Numbered from the stretch's first letter, positions 9,261 through 20,264 are shown. The stretch: 64,000 nt of DNA from Xanthostigma xanthostigma (GCA_963575645.1 OY754468.1:25196465-25260464), one strand, 5' to 3'. Notes: generated from the letters alone by a model not told the origin. Translations and numbers: made by a program.

Positions 9261-10588
9261 ATCATAATTCAATATATCACATGACATATTCCAGCATAGG
9301 CTACATGAGAGTAGTCTTCGGGCGATCGGTTGATGCATTCCCACACCCGGCTAGGCGTTTGTGAAATAAGAAGTAGGTTATTTTGGCCGGTCTGCAACTT
9401 CCAACATCAAGCGAAATTCCGAATTTTTACCTCCTTCAAAAAAAAAAAAAAAATAGTAAGGGTGTCACTGTTATCAAAATTGTCGATAAAACTGGCCAAC
9501 AAATTAAGTAATCATCATAACAGTTGAATACGTGGGAAACCAGATCAAATTTAAATCGGAATTAATTTGTATCAAGATAAACATAGAAAGAAAGATGCTG
9601 ATACAAATAATCTTAAACTGTAAGGTTAAATTTAATAAGGTTTGGTGGAATCGAGAATCTGCATTTATTTGACGTAGAGAACGTTTGAATGTTTTAATAT
9701 TTTTAAAACTGTTCCAATTTTTTAAATGTCGAATAAATACTCATATCGACTGAGATAGGTAAATCTTAGCATCACAAAAAACGTACAAACCAAACTGGTA
9801 TAGGTGTGTGAAAAAAACTGAATATATTTACAAGTTTAGATCAAGTATGAGCTAAATTCAAAGAAAACCCTTTTCAAAAATAGATGTCAGATTTCCCAGT
9901 GCTTGTTAAATTTATTGGAATAAAATGTCGACTTGCTTTTCCTCTGTGAGTGTGAGCATTTTTTCTTGTATACTGGAAAATCGTTATTTGTATATTATAG
10001 CAAAAATAAAAGTTATTTTCGTTAGGATATTAAATCACTGTTTTTTAAATGGATTGCGTGTTCAAATTTTCACATTATTGAGCTGCCACATAGAGTGAAG
10101 GAGAATGAGCTTGTATTAATTATAGTTATTAAACAAAGAGGTGAATTAAAATTTAATGTGAATTGTGTTAGGTATTAACGAATCTGAATTGTAATTTACA
10201 AGAAATAGTTTTTAAAAAACAATAATTTAGCACTAAGAATGAATGTATATTTTTTTAACGGATGTCTTAATATATGAGTTCGTATTCTGGAAGTTTTAAA
10301 TCGAAATTGCACATTTTTTTACCGTTCCTCAATTTCTGGTTCGGTCACCATGATTAAGGCTTTCGCCTATAATTTCGATCAAATGTCCTCAACAAGGTCA
10401 TGGTCGAGTACTCTTATGCCTACGAGCGTCCTAATTTTCAGTCGTTTAGCGTCTTTCGTTACGATTTCAGCCACTCTGCTAAGCGTAATGAGGTTTCACT
10501 TCGAAACTACAGCTGATTAATCGACAACCGGTTCAAATAGCTTGTATTATTATCAACTCTAGTTCACATTATCTCTCCGTATAAGAAA
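9261..10588. other. AT-rich spacer, no gene seen
   Basis: No protein similarity, inverted repeat or tandem structure was recognised. The frame at 9330-9527 is probably a chance frame containing a poly-A run (9439-9452). The 10320-10560 part is less AT-rich but not identifiable. Confidence 0.4.
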
Positions 10589-10953
10589 CTAGCGGTCCCG
10601 CCCGGTTTCACCCGTGTGCAAAAGAACGAATGGAGAGGGGACGGACAGGAGTACGCACACTCATCTTAGTTTACCAAGATGTATGTGTTATTCAAATTTC
10701 ATGATGATCGGAGTTACCGTTCAAAAGTTTTTGTCGGACGGACAAATTTTGAGTTACATTTTGCAATATTTTTCATCGATGCTCCGCTCTTATTGGTCGT
10801 AGCGTGATATTATATATAGCCTATAGCCTTCGTCGATAATAAATAAGTTATCCAACAAAAAAAAATTAAATTCGAACCAGTAGTTCTTGAGATTAGCGCG
10901 TTCAACCAAACAAACAAACAAACTCTTCAGCTTTATATATTAGTATAAATAGA
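10589..10953 (-). mobile_element. Non-autonomous Helitron-like element, full length
   Basis: On the minus strand it begins TCTATTTATACTAATATATA (10953 backwards), continues with AAGCTGAAGAGTTTG and ends CGGGTGAAACCGGGCGGG then ACCGCTAG at 10589. Helitrons start with TC, end with CTRR preceded by a hairpin, and insert between A and T; here an A precedes and a T follows on the minus strand, as expected. Length is 365 bp with no Rep/helicase coding, so it depends on an autonomous helper. The sequence style matches lepidopteran short Helitrons. Confidence 0.7.
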
Positions 10954-12024
10954 TAAGTTAGGTATAGAAATGTTTGTTGATACTGAAAGTGAGTCTAAAT
11001 GAAAAATTAAATTTACTCCAACAAACAAGTTTACTCGAGTGAACAAACAACTCAAGAGAGATACAACGTAAATTAAGTATAATTTTTATTAATACATCAA
11101 CTTTGTCAGATCTATGTGCTCAGTTGAATGGAGACAACGGCAAATTGTGAGCCGTAACAAAACACAAGTATTATTTATTTTACTGTTGAGAATAAAATAT
11201 TCTCTAAATTTGTGTGACCTTTTTCCAACCCGAAGTTCTCGAAAGTGCCGGTTTGTAATGCGCCGACATTGTCGGCACTCATTTCCGCTAGCATATGTGG
11301 TGTTGTTGGCTCTCTGTACGGTATTTTTTAATGAACATCCTTAATTTAATGTATACATTACGATTCGGTACAGTGAATTTTATAAGTCTTAAAAATACCT
11401 AAACTATATAATATGTACCTATATATTTCTCATTATCGAATGTGGATTTATTTTATAGGACATTTGGAATATTTTGTTGTGCACAGTTGTCTCTCGTTGT
11501 TCATTTCCGCTAGCTGTTCTCCTGCGTCTTACAGTTTTTAATCGTTTTTCCCATTCTCCATGATCTGCGTTAAGATCTCTGTGTGTTTGACTCGTATTAA
11601 GAAGAATTAAAACTGTTAAGACAGCGTTTTTTGTAAATTTTTGCAAAGCTTTGTTCATCATTGCCTTTCCATATAAATAAACTCTTCATTAAATGTATAG
11701 TTTGACTTCTGTTAAATATAGTTAAATTGCAAGCATTTTTTTGTCTGGAAAAACAACGATTTTAAGCGGCTCTTTATGTGGGAAAATAGTTAAAAAAAAT
11801 GGTTCGAGGCTACATGCAAAATAACTAATATTTTGAGTCACGTTCGAGCTAAATATTATGGTTTATTGAGCTCAACTAAACTTCCCCAAATATGAAAAAG
11901 CACACAATGGCGAATTCAAGCTGATATATTTCATTAAAAAAAAGTGTAAGAGACACGATACTAACAAGAGCTGATGTGTAAATATATGGGTGCTCATATT
12001 GGTTTCACTGCACATAGAAGTGTA
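10954..12024. other. Spacer with no supported gene
   Basis: The 14-mer 'tcatttccgctagc' occurs twice (about 11279 and 11502). Frames at 11114-11344 and 11419-11661 show no domain. No further structure seen. Confidence 0.4.
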
Positions 12025-12369
12025 TCTATATATGTAAAACAACGTCCCTCAGCCGCGTCTGTACGCGATAAACTCAAAAACTACGGTTTTCACTAATAGA
12101 AAGAGCGATAAACGAGGAAGGTTTTTGTATATAATTTGTAAATATTTTGTACAAAATGACGATGTTTTGTCAAAAAAAGTGTATTTGTATCATGTTTCAT
12201 GTAGCGACAGCAGGTAGGCGGGTACTGCTACCAAGCGACATCAGCTCAGAGCTCTTAGTTCAGACATTTCGGCACTGTAGTCGTTTCTTAATGAAATACA
12301 TTATGCAGAATTTTCCGATAAGACCAAATATATCTATCGCATCAGGGTGAAACCGGGCCGGGCCGCTAG
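12025..12369 (+). mobile_element. Non-autonomous Helitron-like element, full length
   Basis: Starts A|TCTATATATGTAAAACAACG at 12025 and ends GGGTGAAACCGGGCCGGG then CCGCTAG|T at 12369. The palindromic CCCGG segment forms the 3' hairpin and the CTAG end precedes a T. The body contains 'gagcgataaacgaggaagg', 'aatattttgtacaaaat' and 'cagacatttcggcac', the consensus blocks of the family seen at 6536-7905 and in the 27.9-30.4 kb palindrome. Confidence 0.7.
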
Positions 12370-12429
12370 TAATCGCTAGTATTATATAAAATAACGCAGT
12401 CACATCTACATAACTTAGCGAGCGTTCTC

Positions 12430-12745
12430 ATAATTGTATTTTAACAAATGTTCGAGTATACCTACTGCTGTATAAACGCACCGTTAGTGGACGTTTGTTT
12501 TGTATTAGAACTATTACTGTGTACATGCGTAGCACGTTGTTGCGGTTTGTGTATGTATAGTATAGAATGTACTGTGTATAAAAAAAATGATTTTTCATTA
12601 TTTGTTATAGCGGCAATACACACTCTGTGAAAATTTCAACTCTACCTGGTTCATGAGATACAGCCCGCTGACAGACGGACAGCGGAGGCTTAGTTAATAG
12701 GGTTCCGTTGGGCACCCTTCGGGTACGGAACCTTAAAAACGAAGT
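12430..12745 (-). repeat. Composite 'ggttccgta' repeat, minus orientation
   Basis: The right part (12600-12740) is the inverse of the repeat at 60450-60640: 'ggttccgttgggcacccttc', 'gacagacggacagcggaggc', 'atgagatacagcccgctgac'. The left part (12450-12560) instead matches 20545-20650, 'gacgtttgttttgtattaga' and 'tactgtgtac.tgcgtagca'. The two parts belong to different repeat families joined here. No coding content. Confidence 0.6.
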
Positions 12746-13290
12746 GAACTCGCAAAAAACGGTCTCCTTGAGGTCACTCTTAGATCGGTGCTCGCAAAAT
12801 TGTAATAAATTTCTAGTTGTAAATTCGTCGTATAGCTTTAATCTCAATGTATGCAGACAATACGCAATTAATTAATAAACTTATCTGTATCAGTTTGTTA
12901 TGTTTACATATAAAATTAACTACCGATGTGCATGCATACGAGCTGGTATAATAAAGGGGTTCAACTGTAGAGGTACATATTATTATAAAGTTGGGTAACA
13001 GATGGCGTTACTTTAGTGTCCATTAGACACAACCAGTGTCTGATGTTCCTCGCCCTTTTCCCCCCTTTCGGTTCCTATATCAACTGTTCGGAAAATAAAT
13101 ATAGAAACTTGACTTGTGAGACGCTTTCCCGTCAGCAATTTGGGAAACTGCAGAGACATTTTAGATGAATCTGAATTATCGGTGTTTTTCCTCTTCCCTT
13201 CAAATGTTTGTAGTTTTTTCTAAATTTTGTTAAAATCAAGTTTTTCTATAGTTTGTGTTCGTGCAATAACTGTCAAATCCGCACGAAATC
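12746..13290. other. Spacer upstream of the LTR-like block
   Basis: No gene or repeat recognised. A short CT-rich stretch (13045-13072) stands out in composition. Confidence 0.35.
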
Positions 13291-13294
13291 GTAT

Positions 13295-13952
13295 TGTTGC
13301 GCGCTCCTACTTGGGACGCCTATGCTTTCCGTCGAATGTTCTCGCAACAACAACAATGAACGCAGGCATAAAGGTTTTTGTGGCGGTCGAAAGCTAAATC
13401 CCAAACTTGTAACAACAATAAATACAGGTATAGACGGGACGAGAAGATTCTAGAAAACGCTGGAAAGCTTACCTGACGCCTATAAATAACAGCGTGCACG
13501 CGGTCAGTCGGTTAGTTAGATACAAAGCGTTTACAGTAGTAAACAGACAACTGTGTGACATAAATTGCTCAATCGGTACAATAGGACCGAGGCAACTGTT
13601 AATAAATAAATGTAATACTAGTGCAGTGCAGTTTAATAAACCATTAAGTGCAATTATATAAATCTGGTTTAACATAAATAACTTTTTGTATATAGTTAAT
13701 AGACAAGTATGCTAATAAACTTTGGTGTGTTCCTGTATTGTAAATATTTTGTGTACATAATTAGTGACTTTATATTTTGTTACTTAGTCTTTTATTTTAT
13801 TATTTAGAACTGTCGTTATTCTGTTTCTGTTATCGTTATTATTACTGTTACGTTCAAGAAGTAGGCTTTCGTTTGTGTGTTTAACTGTTTTGTTAAACGT
13901 TTATTATTGTAAATAAATAATTTCCACCACGAACTAGAACAGTTTTGCTACA
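13295..13952 (+). mobile_element. Candidate solo LTR with its own promoter
   Basis: The last ~190 bp (13760-13952) recur at 19204-19390, and both copies stop matching right after GAACAGTTTTG-C/T-TACA, which marks a real 3' boundary ending in CA. Searching upstream for TG preceded by the downstream flank gives GTAT|TGTTGCGCGC at 13295, matching GTAT at 13953-13956: a plausible 4-bp target duplication and a 658-bp LTR of the form TG...CA. It contains HSE, TATA box and initiator (13442-13508) and AATAAA signals (~13603, 13635). No internal retrotransposon coding is adjacent, so it would be a solo LTR. The left boundary is the weakest part of the call. Confidence 0.5.
13442..13508 (+). promoter_or_regulatory. 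Heat-shock-type core promoter: HSE, TATA box, initiator
   Basis: GAAgaTTCtaGAA at 13443-13455 is a perfect three-unit heat-shock element, and a further GAA at 13463 keeps the 5-bp phase. TATAAATA is at 13481-13488, and TCAGTC (arthropod initiator) at 13504-13509 puts the start site 25 bp below the TATA box. This is the architecture of insect hsp genes, but no Hsp or other protein-coding frame follows; the transcript would instead run through the rest of the LTR-like block to AATAAA at ~13603. Heat responsiveness is inferred from the motif only. Confidence 0.6.
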
Positions 13953-14063
13953 GTATTACTTATAAACATTTTAACAGAAAGAAGACGATATTAGTAAAAG
14001 TCTATATCCTGGGCTACGAACCAAAAGAGAAAAACTAGGCCACCGTTCACTATAAAGTTAAAT

Positions 14064-14324
14064 TTAAAGGAGTAATAACATAAATAAGCTAAGTATACAT
14101 GAAATGTAGAAAGAGACCACCCATAGCTTCAATACACCTTTGAGCTTGATTAAATATTGAGTTTGTCGCATTCGATAATTAAACCGAATTTCATTTGCAG
14201 CATAAAAAATTCTCCAAACTAATGCATCGCTGCTATTAATTTTCTGTGCATAAACAAGCACTTTTATGTGTCCCCAAAGATAAAAGTCCAGTCGGGTTAA
14301 GTATGGTGGCCAGGCAAACGGCAT
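14064..14324 (-). pseudogene. Mariner-family transposase C-terminal relic
   Basis: The frame reads MPFAWPPYLTRLDFYLWGHI, then KVLVYAQKINSSDALVWRIF and later ANEIRF. The family signature at this position is WPPRSPDLTPLDFFLWG..K..VYA, containing the third catalytic acid (the D of PDLTPLD/LDF); here SPDLTP is reduced to YLT. About 75 residues remain of a ~340-residue protein. It belongs to the same group as 2165-2428 but a different segment. The later part no longer matches, and no terminal repeats were found nearby. Confidence 0.7.
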
Positions 14325-14329
14325 TGTTT

Positions 14330-14869
14330 AGCAATTGTTTTCAAAGCCTTCTTTTTACAATTTTGACCAGTTGGCTGATTTCTTCAACACGGCATATACC
14401 TAACTCGCTATTTCAGAATCGCCCCTATCTTGATACAGGTCTTTTTGCTTAAAATAACTTAAGAAATACACCCCTGAAAATTGGCAGATTCCTCGCGGGA
14501 AGCCTTTTATTTTAAATTTTTAACGACTTGAGACACTATTTTCCACCATCAGTACCGTCATTTTTATTTTCGTTTTACCTTGCAGTATAAATATGATTGT
14601 TGCCAAAATATCACAATATTGTATTGTGATTAAAACTACGTATGGCTGCCAAGTTTCACGTTGACTGAACAATTCGAAGAGAGTGAAAATCGAGCTGCAA
14701 GATTATTTTACATAGATAGGTAACATACAAGTCTAGGCTAATATAAACCTTTTAAAATACACTTTTGTAAACTTTAAGAATTTTACATTTCATTCTACGA
14801 AACATATTGAAATTTGTTTTGAAACTATCCAGAAGACCAATTTAAAATTTAACTTAAAGTGGTGTAGTC
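14330..14869. other. Spacer, no gene seen
   Basis: The part adjoining 14324 may be further decayed transposon DNA. Nothing else is recognisable. Confidence 0.35.
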
Positions 14870-15102
14870 CAGGGGTTTAAGACTGTTTTTCTAAAGGGCC
14901 ATTTATAAGATTTAGGGTGTGTTAGCGGGCCAAACTCTAAATTAATAACTCAAACACATACTAAATTAAAATCTGTATTTATTTAGTTTAAATCAATTTT
15001 CATATAAAGGTAATAACACCTGGTCCTGATTCTGGTCGCGGGCCGTATTGAGGTAGCTTGAGCGACGGATGCGATCCACGGGCCGTATCTTTGACATCAC
15101 TG
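14870..15102. mobile_element. Short hAT-like element
   Basis: Left end CAGGGGTTTAAGACTG and inverse of the right end CAGTGATGTCAAAGATACGG follow the hAT terminal pattern CAGNGNTNNNAA. Subterminal GGGCC motifs recur (14896, 14929, 15041, 15079), as in many hAT elements. I could not find a matching 8-bp target duplication, so one end may be altered. 233 bp, no coding. Confidence 0.6.
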
Positions 15103-15700
15103 GACTGTAATCGAGATTTCATGTTGTTTTAAAAGTGTTGTTTCTATATTGATTTTACGGGCAGCCCGTATGTCTGTATAGTATGTTTGGAAGTGTACAA
15201 CATACAGAACTGTAGAGTCGCGTAAAACTTTTAAATTGATATAAATATGCTGAGTTTGTGTAATCGAATATAACGGCAACACGTTTAGACGAGAACACGT
15301 TGGCACTACAAACACTAGTGGAGTGTCAAAGTAGACACACACCAAATATATATATATAGTAGTGTCCCCGGTCATTTTAAGAGTGGATACTCCGCTATGA
15401 AGAGTTTATGGTCGGGGGCCGAAAGTAGAACGTTGCGGAATGCTACCCGTTCTAAATGTTCACACAGGGTTAAACAAATCCTCCTCTTATGGCGATGACC
15501 GGATTACTACGTAGGTCAGTTTCAGATATGTATGCAAGCCATATTACTTTTAGTCAAGAGCCAATGTGTAATTTCATTTCGTTATGGCTGCAACATGCTG
15601 AGACTTATTATGCAGACACTCTGTAACAATGTAACATATCAACATATGCCAATTAATATATAAATCGTAACGGAATCATACCATTTTTATACCTAGGTCG
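15103..15700. other. Spacer with AT dinucleotide tract
   Basis: Includes a short (TA)n tract at 15346-15358. The stretch 15405-15620 is of normal complexity without a recognisable domain. Confidence 0.35.
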
Positions 15701-15703
15701 AAG

Positions 15704-15818
15704 GTATGTACTTCTGGCATCAATTTTATGACAGAAAGTCTAATATTTATGCATTGGTGAAATTACAAAGCACGCTAGACTTTCTGCCTTAACATTGATG
15801 CTGGAAGTACGTACTTTC
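15704..15818. repeat. Imperfect ~115-nt hairpin
   Basis: Arms 15704-15746 (GGTATGTACTTCTGGCATC..CAGAAAGTCTA) and 15776-15818 (TAGACTTTCTG..GATGCTGGAAGTACGTAC) pair over ~43 nt with a few mismatches and a ~30-nt loop. It resembles either a tiny fold-back transposon or a microRNA-like precursor. Confidence 0.55.
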
Positions 15819-15821
15819 GCC

Positions 15822-16559
15822 TCGTTTATCATGACGCGCGTGCAAGAATCTCAAAGTTTCTGCCTTTGTGGTGTAATATACTAATAGTATTCTTACGGTT
15901 TTGGTTTTTATTTGTATGGCATCCAGGTATATGCATTTTTTGTTGACTGAAGTATTAATGAATAGCACTAAGATTTTAGTGTACTTTAACATTATGTAAC
16001 TTTAAAGGTCGTCTGCTGGATGTCAGTTATAGTCAGGTTTTTATGAAAACCGACATTAACACGCGTTAAGCCGCGGGGAAAGGGTAGTTTTTATAAATAT
16101 TATATTTTTTAAATTATCACTTCGGCTAAATGCGAGCGAAGCAACGGGTAAAGAATAATAAAAATAATGGATAAATTGAATTCGTTTTATAACGAACATG
16201 AAACTATTTGTAAAACGCATGTGAATGTTCAAAGTTTCAAGTGATTTCTTTATTTATTGGTAAATCTAAATAAGTACATTATTTTGCTCAATAATGGCGA
16301 ACTCCCTAACATTGTGTGCTCATTGAATTTAAAAGTGTATACATTTTTGAAGAATTTTTTCTCAAAAATGTGAAATCAATTATCAAAGGCTAGACCTCAC
16401 TAAATTCAGTCTGCTGTTGTCTATAAGTACACTCCATTAAAAAAACGATATTTTCTGGAAAAAAAGTAGGTAAGATACATGTAAAAAATTTACTTATTCC
16501 AGAAATTAGGCCCTAAACTTTAAAACAAGTTATAGTTTTAATCGTTTCTTTCTTTCTTA
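15822..16559. other. Spacer, possible repeat end
   Basis: The sequence 'gcgagcgaagcaacgggta' near 16131 resembles the CG-rich tail of a Helitron-like repeat but lacks CTAG. No gene seen. Confidence 0.35.
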
Positions 16560-16990
16560 AGGCCGCTGCACACGAGACTAGAAATGCTGCTAGGAGGTCT
16601 GCTAGCCGGTAGGCTGGGTACGAAGCTGGAAATGGTGTCACTGCGGGCTGCCTTGCTAGCTCAGAAGACAGGTTTTAAAATTAGAACAGGGGCTATTTTC
16701 CCTGCTAGATCTGCTGCAAGAAGCAATCAGGAAACAGTATCTTGTCACGTGGGCACTTAAACTAATGCCAACAAACCAACATGGCGTCATTGTGTTCAGA
16801 GTCAGACAGAACAGACATGTTTTGCTCTGTGTTTATATTCGAACTGTCACTGCGCGCGCACCAGGTCTATCCACAAATCAAGCTTGAATAATAGTCTCGT
16901 GTGAAGTGAGCACATAACAGCAATCAAGAAAACCAGCGCTAGAAAACTAGTAGGCAAATCTAGCAAGGAATCTAGCAGCGTTTCTAGCCT
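16560..16990. mobile_element. 'ggccgctgcacacgag' MITE, copy A
   Basis: Left end AGGCCGCTGCACACGAGACT, right end the inverse AGGCTAGAAACGCTGCTAG, with repeated CTAG-containing words (gctagg, gctagc, tctagc) near both ends. Compared with copy C the outermost 15 bp of the right end is missing. TTA flanks both ends (16557-16559 and 16991-16993), consistent with a PIF/Harbinger-type target duplication. No coding. Confidence 0.6.
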
Positions 16991-17740
16991 TTAGACATCA
17001 GTTCCTTAATAGTTATTGTGCCTGTCCCATATTTTACAATTCGGAATAATTTGTATATACTCGTTCGAGAATTTTTGCAATTTATAAAGAAATTTGTCCA
17101 AAAAAAGGCAAACTGCCGATTTGCCGTCTCAGCCAAAAATTTAGTGAATAATGTTTTCATTTTAAATATACAATAAGTTAAAGTTTAATTCCAAAAATAG
17201 ACGCGAGTAGATTATTTTTCCTGTTTGAAAACAGACGACATGACGTTTTTGTTATCTATTTTGTAACACATGACAGCCCTGTCAGCGACGTTTGATGTCC
17301 AGCTGAGAAAAGTCTGATGATGTGAATGTTACAGCAGAGTGGCAACGGTAATACGTTTACAAAGTGCTGCCATATTCCGACTACACATCACTGCAATGTG
17401 TAACAGGGTAACGACGGTAATAGTGCTTTCTCAGTGCCCCATCAACGGAGGTGCTGGTCGCGTTCACCTGACATTGCACTGTCCGAAGCGTTTTATTTCA
17501 GATTGATCAAAACACAGTCTTTTACCGCGTTGTAGGTAATTGAAATTTCTTCCCTCTTATGGAAAATATATTGCTTTTAATAGCTATCTTAATGAGTTTA
17601 ATCGGTAAAAGTACTGCGATCGGTCGCATCCAGTTAACAAGCGCTTTATTCCGAATTAATAAAACAGCATAGCTATCGGAAAACCTTCAAAATTTACGTG
17701 AAATCTATATGGATTGCTATATAAAGCGCTTTGTTTTAGA
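16991..17740. other. Spacer, no gene seen
   Basis: Between 17255 and 17470 the sequence is less AT-rich ('gtgctggtcgcgttcacctg') but has no open frame of note or motif I recognise. Confidence 0.35.
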
Positions 17741-18496
17741 CTAACGGCCTGATCTGATTTCGCCCGAATTTGTAGATTACCACCGTTTTTTAGTCGACTT
17801 ACATTGCAAAATTGGTCTCTGCGAAAAGCGCTTTTATTTTAACGCATGATTTTTAAGTTGATTATATTGTTTTAACAGCGTGTAAAAATCAAATAGGCTA
17901 ACAAATATTTCAAGTAACTTTTTTATCAAAACTCAAAAATGAGAGAGAAATGAGCTTTCAAAGTTGTATTAAATGCAGTTATCAAATTTTGAGGTCAGTC
18001 CTGGCGTTATGTTATGTCACTATGGAAATATGTTATGTCATTATCAAGTATTCACAGAAATTGTCCGAAGTTGTTCCCGTTTTATTGGACACAAAGATGC
18101 GTGCGTCGTAGCCATGCTTCTGTCAATGTACATGTAGCGATAAGGGCCTTCTGCGAATTATTTGGGATGCATTTTCGATTCGTGCTATCATTTCTTCGCG
18201 TGCGTTAGCCAGGAGTTTGAATTAATTAAAAAAAAAATAATTAAACTATGAACGGCTGTTTCTCTCTTATTTTTGAGTTTTGATAAATAAGTTACTTAAA
18301 ATATTTGTTCGTCTAATTTTGATTTCTACACGCTGTTAAAAAAGAAGAATCAATCTAAAAATCAGCTTGTATAGCCTATGTTCATCCTGAAGAGGTCCAT
18401 TCTAAACATTTGAGAAACAAATTTTGATATCGGATGAGTAATTTCGAAGACTACCTCCTACATCCACACTTTTCCTCTTTATCACATTAGTATAGA
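17741..18496 (-). mobile_element. Helitron-like element with internal ~105-bp inverted repeat
   Basis: On the minus strand it starts TCTATACTAATGTGATAAAG (18496 backwards) and ends near 17741 in a decayed ...CGAAATCAGATCAGGCCGTTAG, where CTAG has become TTAG. Inside, 17855-17950 and 18258-18370 are inverted copies ('gagttttgataa', 'agttactt.aaatatttgtt', 'acacgctgtt'). The family shares 'aagcgcttttatt' with 9150-9260 and 39450-39545. Confidence 0.55.
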
Positions 18497-18890
18497 TTGA
18501 TTATAACATATTTAGTTTGTTGTGGGATAAAGAAAACAATATAGGTATATCCGCCACGAGTTCGAAGGGTCAAACGCCCTCAATTCCTGGTATGGCTCAG
18601 TAGCTAGATTTGTTCTGTTTTTTTTTTTTAATATTTGGAGTCATTTAGCTAAAATTATTGTAACATATTGTAAAATTCAGTTTTTGTTACGTTTTCAACT
18701 TTTCCGTGCTCGTACGTCTTTTTGTCACATTTCCATTTCCTAATTATAAAGTTCCGGATGATTTGAGTTTTCCAATACTGTACAAATGAAGTGTCCGAAA
18801 GATGCACAGACTTCAAACCAGGGATGTAAACATAATCGAAATCATCTAAAACAGCCCTTCCAAAACTATGTTCCGCGGAAATTGACGAAA
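18497..18890. other. Spacer with an unidentified 82-codon frame
   Basis: The minus-strand frame 18655-18903 encodes a hydrophilic protein without stops, but I recognise no domain and its N-terminus is contributed by the MITE that begins at 18891. A fragment of an unknown gene cannot be excluded. Confidence 0.25.
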
Positions 18891-19204
18891 GGCCGCTGCA
18901 CACGAGCCTAGATTTGCCGCTAGATTCCTTGCTAGATGTGACTATTAATTTTCTAGCACTGGTTTTTTAATTGGTTTTATGTGTTCACTTCACACGAGAC
19001 GTATTTTCAAGCTTACTTTATAGGTAGGTTCGGCGCGCGCGCAGTGATAGAACGCTAATAAAAGTAGTCGTTTATTGTCTCTAAACAGAACACACACTAC
19101 GGCACCGTGTTTGTTTGTGAGCGTTTGTTCATGTAGCCCAAGTGACAAGATACTGTTTCTTGATTGGTTCTTGTTCAGAGAAAACAGAGGATCTAGGAAG
19201 GAAA
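18891..19204. mobile_element. 'ggccgctgcacacgag' MITE, copy B (truncated)
   Basis: GGCCGCTGCACACGAG at 18891, then blocks shared with copy C: 'attccttgctagat', 'cttcacacgaga', 'gacaagatactg', 'gattggttcttg'. The copy stops at about 19204, where the LTR-derived fragment begins, so its far end is missing. Confidence 0.65.
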
Positions 19205-19390
19205 ATTAGGACTTTATATTCTTCTGTTACTTAGTTTTCTATTTTATTATTTAGAACTATTAGTTTTGTTTCTGTTGACGTTATTATTACTGTTTGTTAA
19301 AGAAGTACGCTTTCGTTGTGTGTTTAACTATTTTGTTAAACGTTTATAAAATAAATAATTTACACCACGGACTAGAACAGTTTTGTTACA
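19204..19390 (+). mobile_element. LTR 3' fragment, second copy
   Basis: Matches 13760-13952 at high but imperfect identity ('acttagt.ttctattttatta', 'ttattattactg', 'aactagaacagttttg') and ends TTACA at 19390. The 5' part including the promoter is absent. It abuts the truncated MITE copy B. Confidence 0.65.
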
Positions 19391-19548
19391 TTATTATGAT
19401 ACATCATTCAAAGGAATCACTTCGATCGAATCAATCGATTATAAAAGTTATTCGAATAGCGACGTTTCAATTAATAAAATCATTCGATTATTCCCAAGTC
19501 GAAACGAAATGTAAAAGAAACCAAGTATCATATTCGGTTGCAGCCCTG
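19391..19548. mobile_element. hAT-like terminal fragment
   Basis: The inverse of the right edge, CAGGGCTGCAACCGAATATG (19548 backwards), follows the hAT CAGNGNTGCAAC pattern. Subterminal ATTCGA/TCGAAT words recur at 19420-19500. Only one end is identified. Confidence 0.45.
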
Positions 19549-20059
19549 CCACAACTTTCAAATAAGTCTTTGCCGCCCCCTCACAACGTGTTGTGGGAGA
19601 CGCGAGGTGCGGCCCGAGGCGTTGAGAGCCACATAAAGAGCGTCCGTGCTTCATCTCACGGCCCTCTGGGATCAGATTAACTACAATAGCCGCCATGCCT
19701 TAACGTACACACACCACCTGCCCTATTCAGTATCCTGAATCTGCAACTCGGGTGTGCGCGGTCATATTCTACAAACAATTCAGTTTTCTGTGTGGCATCA
19801 TATTTGTCGAGGACGTTTGCGTTATATGTTATTGACAGTCGTTATTAAATTTTATGTGTGTAATTAATTAAAGGAGTGTTGAACTGCAATTTGTCGTTTT
19901 TAACAGGCGACTTCCAACACATTACTTTCTGCCGCACTCATTTATAATCTGAAACGAACTAAAAAAGAGACACGTCAATTCGTGGACACACGACGGAAAC
20001 TATGCTCCTTATGTATTTGATTTTATTTTTTTTAAAGGTGTATCCAATTGTATATATCC
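19549..20059. other. Spacer, locally GC-rich
   Basis: 19572-19680 is GC-rich ('gcgaggtgcggcccgaggcg') with an open frame but no recognised domain. The remainder is AT-rich. Confidence 0.35.
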
Positions 20060-20264
20060 ACATAATTATATAGAGCATATGCACATATACAAGAGAATAT
20101 CACTTGGGGATGACACTACCTCTTGATATCTGGCCAGTTGCATTAAATATCAAAGCGGGGTCTAAACGACAAATACAAAATATCTATGAGCAGAGGTGGA
20201 ATTCGAACCCACGACAGTGCGATCCAAAGGCCAGCACGCTGACCATTACACCACGCTGTCCTCT
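20060..20264 (-). mobile_element. tRNA-derived SINE, minus strand
   Basis: On the minus strand 20188-20262 forms a tRNA-like head: A box TGGTGTAATGGTCAGCG, and a T-arm GTGGG-TTCGAAT-TCCAC that pairs fully apart from one G-T. The anticodon loop region reads CTTTGGA, glutamine-like (TTG), but the acceptor and anticodon stems do not pair well, so this is a SINE head, not a functional tRNA. The body continues to about 20060. Confidence 0.6.

Noticed and set aside
13442-13960. hsp70 gene
   Set aside because: The promoter motif is convincing, but no Hsp70 coding sequence follows.
18655-18903. 82-codon minus-strand frame as a gene fragment
   Set aside because: No recognisable domain, and its start lies in the MITE copy B that begins at 18891.
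20188-20262. Functional tRNA-Gln gene on the minus strand
   Set aside because: Acceptor and anticodon stems do not pair well, and it continues into a SINE body.
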